Source of the DNA: Larkinella insperata
Lineage (GTDB): Bacteria > Bacteroidota > Bacteroidia > Cytophagales > Spirosomataceae
Direction of reading: 5' to 3'
DNA length: 64,000 nt
Assembly: GCF_026248825.1 (NCBI RefSeq)
Contig: NZ_CP110973.1
Span: 868,001-932,000 of the forward strand
The position numbers and the translations under genes are program-made. Under the pieces are notes generated by a model, which was not told the DNA's origin, searched no databases, and saw only the letters and a program-made list of their open reading frames with translations. Positions 1-7,158 of this stretch are shown one piece after another (the stretch's first letter is position 1; each line of letters starts with the position of its first letter).

Positions 1-180
1 ATTTACCCAACTCGCCGGAGGGGTAATTGCGCCCTTCCATTCATCTGCACAAAATAGGGCTTCTACGCTTATTAGGTTTTCAAGGAAATTACTTGATTAA
101 ATTAGAGCGTTGCCGAAAAATAAAATTGGTTGTCACCGCCGGTGTAATTTGCGTAATTGCTGAAGCAACTATTTTATTCG

Positions 181-477
181 ATGGCAAATTTAAGCGATTG
201 GACCGTAGTTTGGGTTGATAGTGCTAGTCCAAAACAAGACAAGCGGGCTCATCCCATGATTGGGCGAGTGTTTTTTGTTGACAAGGATTTTGCATCCCGT
301 CTCCAGGTTGGCGATTACCTCATTATTGGAAACTCCCAGCTATTGCCAAAATGGTTTAAGGCTATTGATGGCGATGCGATTGAAGATATCAGCGGATTGG
401 TTGTTAAAATAACATACAGGATTTTCACAGATAAGCTGGAGTTACGTTCAGTCTTTATTGAGCCTCCTAAAAACTAG
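181..477 (+). CDS. Small hypothetical protein
   Basis: The reading frame gives 98 residues from the ATG at 181. An in-frame TTG at 157 would add eight residues but is a weaker choice. I do not recognise the family. The protein is compact and mixed hydrophobic/charged, with no signal peptide or membrane segment and no cysteines. It contains a stretch reading LQVGDYLIIGNSQ that looks like beta strands of a small barrel. It stands alone in AT-rich DNA with no co-directional partner close by. The length and balanced composition favour a real gene, but function is unknown. Confidence 0.5.
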   Translation: MANLSDWTVVWVDSASPKQDKRAHPMIGRVFFVDKDFASRLQVGDYLIIGNSQLLPKWFKAIDGDAIEDISGLVVKITYRIFTDKLELRSVFIEPPKN

Positions 478-479
478 TA

Positions 480-1086
480 ATATCCTAGGGGTAGGTTAAA
501 TCCTTATAACTTTGACCCGCGCGACCGCTTACACTCTTGAAAAAAATCGGTGTCAAAACTCAAAGGGGAAGTAGCACCTGTGCTGAGGTATAACCTTGTT
601 TAACAATAGGTTGACTGGAAACATTTTTGTCTGCTAATTGCAAAAATGATGTCTTTAGCCCGGCTATCGGTCAGAATATTGTAGGAATACTTTGTGAGTA
701 GGAAGTCAGCTACACGGCTGGCTTTTTTGTTGTCTATGTTTTTCACGAGGGTGCATGATTAATCTTTGGTTAGCTATACAAAACCTGTACATACAAGTGC
801 TTCCGCTATTGCCAGCTGAAACCTTCAGAATATAAAAGTCCGGAGCCAAATACTCACGCGGCTCGATGAGTTGCTCGGATCTTTTTTGTATAACTAATTT
901 TAATGTCAATTCAGGACCAGTTGTTGAGAACCTTAAAGCAATCACATTCTTTGTTTTGCTCACTTAATATCAATCCCGGCTTTTACCTTAAACTAACTTT
1001 ACAAAAAAGTGCAGCATATTAAACATGATTAGAAGAACGTAACTAAATGGATTTATTTACATTCGTTATCGCTAGTTATCTACCGT
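480..1086. other. AT-rich intergenic region, no convincing gene
   Basis: About 600 bases between the small unknown gene and the PQQ-type lipoprotein gene. The only clear signal is a hairpin followed by a T run at 703-729. A minus-strand frame at 706-963 (85 residues from a GTG) ends inside that hairpin and has no recognisable domain, so I do not call it. No tRNA-like fold was seen. Confidence 0.5.
703..730 (+). terminator. Rho-independent terminator-like hairpin
   Basis: AAGTCAGC pairs with GCTGGCTT (one G-T pair) around a six-base loop, followed by a run of six T. It lies about 225 bases after the stop of the gene ending at 477 and could end its transcript or that of an unrecognised short RNA. 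Confidence 0.5.
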
Positions 1087-2294
1087 ATGCGAAATTTTTT
1101 ATCGATCTTTTTTATACTGCTTTGCCTTTTGTCAGGCTGTAAAAAACGCCAACCAGATATTGACCCAGTTACTCCACCAGCGACTTATACTTTATACGGA
1201 TCTGATGAATTAACTTGCTATGCTATCAATGCTAGTACTGGACTTAAACGCTGGGTTTTTAAAAGCGAGTATAGCCTTGTAGGCCCTCCCCATGTCAAAA
1301 ACGGTATGGTTTTCTTAAAAACCGAGGAAAGCTTATTTGCACTTGATGCTGTTACTGGCACGAAACGTTGGGAATCAAAAACCCGACCCGTGCTTTTTAC
1401 AATTACCGACAAGGTGGTATATATAGTCAATTCCAAAAGAAAGCTTTATGCACTTGATGCTATCACTGGCACGAAAAAATGGGAGTTCACCTCGGACTTG
1501 AACGGAACGGCTTATACAATGTCTCCAACCATAGCCAATGGTTTGGTTTACTGGGTACCTATGCAAATACAATCTATGCTCTTGATGCAGTATCGGGCAC
1601 AGTAAAGTGGAAACTGACTGATATGCCTCCAAAGGATGTGCATCTTAAAATAAGCAACGGGCTCTTGTATACGACTAGCGATTACATTACAAAAGTTCGA
1701 GCTTATAATGCCTCGACCGGCGTTAAATTGTGGGAGTTTGAACTAGGCGATTATAGGTCCAAAGCCTCGGATCCGCTTCTTAGCAACGGAACACTATATG
1801 TGGTTATTGCCGGAAAACTATTCTCTTTGGATGCTACAACAGGTACAAAGAAGTGGGAGTATACTGCTAGCAAAGGTCTTTTTGATGCACCCCCGACTCT
1901 GGCAGATGGTGTCTTATATGCGACTACTGATTCAAAGACCTTACATAGCATTGAGGCTGCAACGGGGAGGGAGTTACTAGAGTCTCCTATAGGGCTAGAT
2001 GAACCTATCTATGCCAGCCCGCTTGTGGATAGTGGCTTGATCTTTTTAAGCGGTTACATGCAAATTTGTGCCCTTGAGGTTGGTAGTGGCAAGGTAAAGT
2101 GGAAAGTAGACAACGGCAATCGGACATATTACTATCATCCAATGCTGGCTGGTGGGCTTATTTATTCTGCTAGCATGTCACATTGGTTCAGCATCGTTAA
2201 GTTCTACGCGCTAGATGCAGCTACAGGCTCCACTAAGTGGGAGTTTCCAACCCCATATGTTATTTCTTACAATCTTGTAGCGGTCAAAGATTGA
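1087..2294 (+). pseudogene. PQQ-like beta-propeller lipoprotein, frameshifted
   Basis: The N-terminus is a lipoprotein signal with lipobox LSGC (Cys18). It is followed by about nine repeats of the form YALDAxTGxxKWEF, typical of PQQ-like (BamB/quinoprotein-type) beta-propeller blades. Repeats 1-3 are in the frame starting at 1087, which stops at 1605. The remaining repeats continue in another frame up to 2294. The switch lies near 1555-1562, where one missing base would join TyrTrpVal to TyrAlaAsn and give a protein of about 402 residues. The repeats are intact on both sides, so this is either a recent mutation or a sequencing error. No PQQ-dependent dehydrogenase motif was seen, so the role may be structural or binding, on the outer envelope. 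Confidence 0.75.
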
Positions 2295-2419
2295 TTAACA
2301 ACTTAAGACTTTTGAAGCACCTCCCCCGAAAACGTGATCGAGGTACCGGAACTAAACGGACTTCGACTGATTAAGGCTGTACAGTACCGTTAATCATCGC
2401 TACCCTAGGTATATGGTTT

Positions 2420-2450
2420 AGCCCCCGACCTACCAAGTCGGGGGCTTTCT
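2420..2450. terminator. Strong GC hairpin terminator, probably bidirectional
   Basis: GCCCCCGAC (2421-2429) pairs perfectly with GTCGGGGGC (2437-2445) around a seven-base loop, followed by TTTCT. It lies between the beta-propeller gene on the plus strand and a small minus-strand frame ending at 2453, so it may serve both. Confidence 0.7.
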
Positions 2451-2452
2451 GT

Positions 2453-2692
2453 TTAGCCTACAAGCCACAGAAACAACTCAACCGCTACGATCATTAATTC
2501 CACGGTTACGACAACTAGATCAACCCAATCAACCTTTTCTGATTTTGCGGGCTGTTGCACCAAGAACACATTTACCACTGTGTTGTATTGGTTAACAACC
2601 TCAGGTGAATGGAATGCGGAATTAACAAATTGTTGGTTTGATTGCTGGCCCTCTGTAGACTGATCCTTTGGGGCTACTCGCTCTCCTGCCAT
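2453..2692 (-). CDS. Small protein with hydrophobic C-terminal segment
   Basis: From the ATG at 2692 the frame gives 79 residues; a TTG at 2713 would add seven. The first 55 residues are polar and Gln/Asn-rich. The last 20 or so form a hydrophobic helix (VDLVVVTVELMIVAVELFL) ending just before the stop, as in a tail-anchored membrane protein. I do not recognise a family. The strong hairpin immediately downstream at 2420-2450 would make a good terminator and supports a real transcript. It could also be a chance frame. Confidence 0.35.
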   Translation of the reverse strand: MAGERVAPKDQSTEGQQSNQQFVNSAFHSPEVVNQYNTVVNVFLVQQPAKSEKVDWVDLVVVTVELMIVAVELFLWLVG

Positions 2693-3351
2693 ATATTGGG
2701 AGGTTTGAACCAACCCGGCAGTCCAGAATCAAAAGAAGTTAGCATGGGCGCTGGATTGGTTCTATGTTTGAACTTCCGGCTACCCCTTAGCTTGTGGAAC
2801 ACCCTGATCAGGATGCGCAGTAAATATAGGAATATGCCTTACTTATATCAAGTAAATAAGCAAAGTATTGAGATATTGGGGAAGTCAAAAAATCTGACTT
2901 TGACTTCATGTTAAAATACAGTCAATAATGGTTAAAATAAGATCAGGATAATTTTTGACATAATTATCATTAATTTAGGCAGTAGAAGACCCGCGTTTGA
3001 ATCGAACACTGATAGCCAGCGAGTTACCTAGGCTTATTTTTTACCCGAGCGGGTAAATATTCGAGATCAGCATTTTCCCGCAATATTGCGGAAAATTTAG
3101 ATAGAGGAAGGCCGCCGTTTGAAACGGAGCTCTTTGCTTAACCTTTTGGATAGGCATACTATATTTCCCACCTGTCGGCGGAACACTTAATCGTGTCGAG
3201 GATCTTCTACCTATTCATACAGATAGATCATAAGGCGGAAGAATCCCACCTTTACGGCTAATTCGATCTGAAGAAGCCATACCCTCTTGTGTATTAGGAC
3301 GTATAGAATTCTCATATCAGAAAAGCACATCAATCAATACTTAGATTATCA
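2693..3351. other. Structured non-coding region
   Basis: About 660 bases without a convincing gene but with several inverted repeats. TTTACCCG/CGGGTAAA forms a perfect palindrome at 3040-3057. ATTTTCCCGCAAT/ATTGCGGAAAAT lies at 3072-3096. CCGTTTGAAACGG is near 3113-3125. Two related segments, near 2985 (GAAGACCCGCGTTTGAA) and 3106 (GAAGGCCGCCGTTTGAA), look like diverged direct copies. GCCGCCG near 3110 can also pair with a CGGCGG block near 3175. The region ends at a promoter for the ATPase gene. It could be a structured RNA, a decayed element or a regulatory region; I cannot tell which. Confidence 0.4.
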
Positions 3352-3384
3352 TTGTTAGATAAATGACTTCATTTCTTATTTTTG
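3352..3384 (+). promoter_or_regulatory. Promoter of the ATPase/STAS pair
   Basis: TTG at 3352-3354, a 22-base spacer and TATTTTTG at 3377-3384 match the Bacteroidota sigma factor pattern (TTG, 17-23 bases, TAnnTTTG). Transcription would start near 3390. This makes the in-frame TTG at 3382 unusable and supports the ATG at 3418 as the start of the next gene. Confidence 0.5.
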
Positions 3385-3417
3385 CTTAGCTGGTTTGCAA
3401 ACGTCAGCTGCATCGAA

Positions 3418-4392
3418 ATGTCATCACAGGTAAAGCAAGTTACTATCCAAATTGTCGATAATGTTACCCATTTAGAGGTTGTTAGTCAGCTTTCAACCAT
3501 CATTTTTGCTAAAAAAGGCGATTTATTAGATGTAACTATAATTATTATTCCCAATAGTGGATTTGTCTATCCTGACCACCTTTTGTTGATAACATCAGCA
3601 CTGAATAGCGCAATCGACAGGGGAGTAGTTGTCTCTGGACGATGTCGGTGCCATCACCGGTGTCGAAATTATGTTAGCCGGATGGATTTCTTCCAGAGCT
3701 TAGGAATAAGTTTTGAGGAATGTTTTGCAAGACAAAGTTCTTCAGGACGTTTTCTAGCTATATCAAAATTCCAAGGCTTCTCACAGGGCAATAGTTACAT
3801 AAATGAGATTGTTGAAATACTAAAAGGCATGCAGCTTGCAACCTCTGGAATGCTTGATATTATATCTTTCAGTCTAGGAGAACTACTTGGAAATATCACT
3901 GAGCACTCTTTAGTCGACGAGGGTTGGATGGTAGCCCAGTATTATCCATCAAAAGAGGTAGTAAGAATAATGGTCGCGGACACAGGTCAAGGGATACACG
4001 CTGCACTAACAACAAAACCTAGAGATGCAAAATATACAAGCTATTCTCCACACCAGGCAATCGAAGAGTGCATTATAAAAGGAGTAACAAATGGCAATGG
4101 ACGTGGCAACGGACTATACGGCGTCGCTAATTTTGTTAAAGAAAATGGTGGTATATTGACAATCTGCTCAGGAAATTGTACACTTATGTATTCAAATACA
4201 GAGAAGAGGGTACTAGACTCTCCTTTTTGGCAGGGGACAGCAGTGTATTTAGAAATTAATTCAAACAAACCCGTCAAGCAAGAGTTGATTCTGGACGGGC
4301 ATGTAGGCTTTGCAGAAGACTTTGATGATTGGTTTGGTGAGAGCCAACCAGTTAATCAAGAATCTAACAAAAATCTAGATTCTTTGTGGTAA
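3418..4392 (+). CDS. GHKL-fold ATP-binding protein (anti-sigma/histidine-kinase-like)
   Basis: 324 residues. The C-terminal half carries the GHKL ATPase motifs: an N-box with Glu155, Asn159 and His163 (ELLGNITEHS), a G1 box DTGQG at 188-192, and a glycine-rich GRGNGLYG lid at 228-235. A late GT in FWQGTAVYLEI follows. The N-terminal 120 residues have an alternating hydrophobic pattern resembling a STAS-like fold, plus a Cys/His cluster (CRCHHRC at 76-82) that could bind metal. No sensor, membrane segment or phospho-acceptor domain is present, so it is not a standard histidine kinase. The STAS-like gene follows after 47 bases. In known partner-switching systems a GHKL kinase phosphorylates a STAS protein; that role is an inference here. 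The start was chosen from the promoter position. Confidence 0.8.
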   Translation: MSSQVKQVTIQIVDNVTHLEVVSQLSTIIFAKKGDLLDVTIIIIPNSGFVYPDHLLLITSALNSAIDRGVVVSGRCRCHHRCRNYVSRMDFFQSLGISFEECFARQSSSGRFLAISKFQGFSQGNSYINEIVEILKGMQLATSGMLDIISFSLGELLGNITEHSLVDEGWMVAQYYPSKEVVRIMVADTGQGIHAALTTKPRDAKYTSYSPHQAIEECIIKGVTNGNGRGNGLYGVANFVKENGGILTICSGNCTLMYSNTEKRVLDSPFWQGTAVYLEINSNKPVKQELILDGHVGFAEDFDDWFGESQPVNQESNKNLDSLW

Positions 4393-4439
4393 AAACCCTA
4401 AATTTGCAGCTCGAAACTTCAATTTAACCCTATCGTTCA

Positions 4440-4754
4440 ATGATTATGCAATTCCAGAGGTTCGGTAAGATCCTCGCCACTCGTCCCCTGGGGAGACAGG
4501 TACGGAGTGAAATCATCAATGAATTGCGAAAAAATGATGTAATCATTTTTGACTTGGAGGGCGTTGATACTGTATCTAATTCATTTGCTGACGAATGCTT
4601 TGCAAAATTATTGTCTGAGATGGACCTTAGCACTCTAAAGCGTCGAACCACATTCAGAAACGCCTCCCCTTTTATAAAAGGCGTTATCACTTATGCTATT
4701 AAAGAGGGTCTTGCTTCTCAGTCAGAGCACTCCTCTTACAAAGCAGCAGCTTGA
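4440..4754 (+). CDS. STAS-like domain protein (DUF4325 type)
   Basis: 104 residues, one domain. The central stretch (VIIFDLEGVDTVSNSFADE, about residues 34-52) fits the DUF4325/STAS-like family pattern, where a strand ending in D-x-E-G-V is followed by S-x-S-F-A-D-E. Anti-anti-sigma STAS proteins carry a phospho-acceptor Ser at an equivalent position; Ser46 or Ser48 are candidates. It directly follows the GHKL ATPase gene and ends before a good terminator, so the two form a two-gene operon. The output of the module (sigma factor, enzyme or defence effector) is not encoded next to it. ATG codons at 4440 and 4446 are both possible starts. Confidence 0.75.
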   Translation: MIMQFQRFGKILATRPLGRQVRSEIINELRKNDVIIFDLEGVDTVSNSFADECFAKLLSEMDLSTLKRRTTFRNASPFIKGVITYAIKEGLASQSEHSSYKAAA

Positions 4755-4780
4755 TAGTAGTTGACTTTACAACAATATTT

Positions 4781-4810
4781 ACCTCAGCATTAGCTGAGGT
4801 TTTTTATTTT
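4781..4810 (+). terminator. Rho-independent terminator of the ATPase/STAS operon
   Basis: ACCTCAGC and GCTGAGGT form a perfect eight-base stem with an ATTA loop, followed by TTTTTATTTT. It lies 27 bases after the STAS-like gene. Confidence 0.85.
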
Positions 4811-4864
4811 CCCCTAAAGCTTTGTACAACGACTATCTCAATAGAATGATTAACTGATTTTTGG

Positions 4865-5188
4865 TTACTCTGATCTCGATTGATTATCTAAACAGATATC
4901 ACAAAAATGAGGGTAATCAGCATGTATACTAACTAATAATAATGTACTACACGATGCACATTCGACTAGGTTGTATTTACTCAATTCTTTATTAAGTACA
5001 GCTAATTGTTTAGAAGACAAAACACTAGTTCCTCTGTCAAAAGCCAGTTTTGCAATACCAGTTGCTTTATCATCAGCACCTTTTCCAATAAACTCCTCCA
5101 ACATAGTGTCGAAAGTGGCATATAAATTATCGCCTTCGGCCAATGCATAGCCTATTTGTTCTTTGCTGTAAATTGGTATTTCCATCAT
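4865..5188 (-). CDS. Small zinc-ribbon protein, unknown function
   Basis: 107 residues beginning with two consecutive ATG codons. The C-terminal part has CASC (Cys77, Cys80) and CDIC (Cys96, Cys99), giving a CxxC-15-CxxC spacing consistent with a zinc ribbon. The N-terminal 70 residues look helical and have no recognisable motif. There is no signal peptide, so it is probably cytoplasmic. It converges on the ATPase/STAS operon, separated by that operon's terminator, so a functional link is possible but unproven. Confidence 0.6.
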   Translation of the reverse strand: MMEIPIYSKEQIGYALAEGDNLYATFDTMLEEFIGKGADDKATGIAKLAFDRGTSVLSSKQLAVLNKELSKYNLVECASCSTLLLVSIHADYPHFCDICLDNQSRSE

Positions 5189-5334
5189 GCTATATTTTAT
5201 TATAATATAAACTCTTTACAATCGTATTATTAGCCGCTGAATAAAAATAAAAGCCAACATTCGCACCCACTTATTAACAAACGGTTGAAATAATACCTCT
5301 TTTTATATAACAGCTACACCTTATTGTCAGTGAA

Positions 5335-6129
5335 CTATTTATCATTTTTACCCTTATTACCAAAATTAAATATTGAAAATCCAATCCCTAAACCTAGGAA
5401 AGGCTGATTACGATAAATCCACTTTCGGCCGAGTTCCCCAGGCATATAGTCTATTCCAGTCACTAAATTTAATTGCAAATCTATATCGTCAAAATTTACT
5501 AGAAAACCTAAAGTTGGGGAAAAGGCAGCTACATTGGTCTTGCTTTCAATAAAATCTTTTGTAGTTGCAGCCTCAACGGGAATCGAGGTAGTACCAATAG
5601 AACCAATTACAAAAATCTTAGTTGGCCAAGTTCTCGGGGTAATTTTATAGGCTAGAGACAAGCCAATATTCACTTCAGAGGTAAAGTCGAATGATCTTAA
5701 ATTGTTGCCTTTAGAATCAGTGTCACCAAATCGCAATTTTAAGGGCATTATAACAGTACCAAAAGCCCATCTACCTTCTGGCTTACGAGTCGATGAGGTA
5801 AAAACATTAGGAGAGATCAGAAAAAAAATAGTTGGTGTTAAGCTACCATCATTTTGTGAAAAATAATTTTTATTAGTTTCAGTGTCGTTGAATTGATTTA
5901 AATAAATTGTTTTTTTCCCATCTGTTAACTCGTTGGCAACAGTAAATTTCCAATGTTTTTTGACTAATACTTTGGGAGCATCTTTAGTAGTTTTACCATC
6001 AATATCGCACTTATCAAGCAACAAGTTTGTAGAAAACTCAAATGTCTGTCCAATTAAAGTCGCTGCCTCTTGAGCTTGAGATTTAGCTATAAAGAAAAAA
6101 ATAAATAGGGTAAATAGAGTCGCTTTCAT
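5335..6129 (-). CDS. Exported outer-membrane-type protein, unknown function
   Basis: 264 residues from the ATG at 6129, which opens a clean signal peptide (MKATLFTLFIFFFIAKSQAQ). An upstream ATG at 6171 would place 14 extra residues before the signal and is unlikely. The mature part has alternating hydrophobic/polar segments and ends in an aromatic strand (LGIGFSIFNFG), as in small outer-membrane beta-barrels. The family is not recognised. The gene is AT-rich like the rest of the left end. A set of overlapping palindromes lies just upstream at 6161-6193 and may be its operator. Confidence 0.65.
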   Translation of the reverse strand: MKATLFTLFIFFFIAKSQAQEAATLIGQTFEFSTNLLLDKCDIDGKTTKDAPKVLVKKHWKFTVANELTDGKKTIYLNQFNDTETNKNYFSQNDGSLTPTIFFLISPNVFTSSTRKPEGRWAFGTVIMPLKLRFGDTDSKGNNLRSFDFTSEVNIGLSLAYKITPRTWPTKIFVIGSIGTTSIPVEAATTKDFIESKTNVAAFSPTLGFLVNFDDIDLQLNLVTGIDYMPGELGRKWIYRNQPFLGLGIGFSIFNFGNKGKNDK

Positions 6130-6160
6130 AGTTATCAGTTTTGAAACGCAAGCTTCAATA

Positions 6161-6193
6161 TTACCCATCATAAAATCAATGGGTAATTTACCC
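6161..6193. promoter_or_regulatory. Overlapping GGGTAA/TTACCC palindromes, candidate operator
   Basis: TTACCCAT (6161-6168) is repeated in inverted form as ATGGGTAA (6179-6186). The latter is also half of GGGTAATTTACCC (6181-6193), so three half-sites are phased within 33 bases, 30-65 bases upstream of the exported-protein gene. This geometry suits a dimeric regulator. No regulator gene is adjacent. Confidence 0.35.
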
Positions 6194-6411
6194 TATCTGT
6201 CAATCTTAAAGCCCATTTACCTCGCTATACTTAATTTGCAAAACTTCTATTAAGATTCTGCCTCTAAAACAAAGGCCATGAACATTGTAGTACCTTATTT
6301 GTACCTCGTTTCTAGCAAACATATATTAACCTACTGTATTCCAAGTACTTGATTAACATAGTTACTTTCTGTATTGGAAAGTAATCAGCAACCCCACAAA
6401 CCCAACCGCTG

Positions 6412-7029
6412 CTATTTTCCTTCGAGAATGTAATGCAAAGTCGCCACGGCCTGCAAAGGCTTTCGGCCGTAGCCCGGTATGTAACTATCCTTGTCCATCA
6501 ACTCCGGCTTTCCGCCGACGAAAGCGTTGAGTTGCGTGCCTACTTCAAGGGCTAAACGCTGCGTGATGCTGGTCCGGACTCCGCCGGAAAACCCGGCGCT
6601 CAACACGTATTTCTCCTGCTGCCCTTCGCTTTCCAGGGCCGGGCAAGGCGCCGTGAAGCAATTTAGAATCGTGATATTTTTACCATTCTGTTTCAGATAC
6701 CCGTTGGTGACGTGAAAGCCAAGAAAAAGCCGGAATCGGTCAGACCCGTTAAAAAACGCCCGCGCGCCCAGCCGGAGGTAAGCTCCACGCGTTGTGCCTT
6801 CCCAATTAAAATCCTGAAATCCATTTCCATTTGAGGAAAACGTCGGAAACGTGTAACCGCCCTGCGCAAAAAATTCATGGTCCGGGCTTTTCGTCCAGGT
6901 CGCGTTCAGTTCGAGCGTGCGGTTGAACAACGGGACACCGTTGAGCCCGATTCCTGTGGTGACGCTTTGCGCCAGTAAGACCCTGCTCCCGAGAACCATG
7001 ATGACCAGCAGCGTAGAGATTGTCTTCAT
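6412..7029 (-). CDS. Exported outer-membrane beta-barrel-like protein
   Basis: 205 residues with a signal peptide (MKTISTLLVIMVLGSRVLLAQ). The remainder alternates strand-like segments rich in aromatic residues and glycine (FFAQGGYTFPTF, GAYLRLGARAFF, RFRLFLGFHV) and ends with a strand reading VATLHYILE, as expected for a small barrel. Two cysteines (ILNCFTAPCP) may form a loop disulphide. The family is not identified. This is the first GC-rich gene after the AT-rich left end, so it marks the return to core-like composition. A good promoter precedes it at 7059-7088. Confidence 0.65.
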   Translation of the reverse strand: MKTISTLLVIMVLGSRVLLAQSVTTGIGLNGVPLFNRTLELNATWTKSPDHEFFAQGGYTFPTFSSNGNGFQDFNWEGTTRGAYLRLGARAFFNGSDRFRLFLGFHVTNGYLKQNGKNITILNCFTAPCPALESEGQQEKYVLSAGFSGGVRTSITQRLALEVGTQLNAFVGGKPELMDKDSYIPGYGRKPLQAVATLHYILEGK

Positions 7030-7058
7030 ACTTGCATTGGGATGAAATTTTCTTTCAT

Positions 7059-7088
7059 TAAATTTAGTTCTTAATTCTACACCCGCAA
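7059..7088 (-). promoter_or_regulatory. Promoter of the 7029 gene
   Basis: On the minus strand TTG (7086-7088), a 19-base spacer and TAAATTTA (7059-7066) fit the Bacteroidota promoter pattern with one mismatch in the -7 box. The start codon follows about 30 bases downstream. Confidence 0.5.
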
Positions 7089-7158
7089 GGTTCGTAGAAT
7101 GGACTTCGGGATAGGAATGGTTATTAGACCTTGTGCAGGTAATCAGGGTTGGAAAAGA

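Noticed and set aside
706..963. Minus-strand frame of 85 residues
   Set aside because: Starts at a GTG, ends inside a terminator hairpin and shows no domain or signal; kept only as part of the intergenic description.
2940..3330. Retron or diversity-generating element RNA
   Set aside because: No reverse transcriptase gene lies anywhere in the window, so the structured region was left as unassigned.
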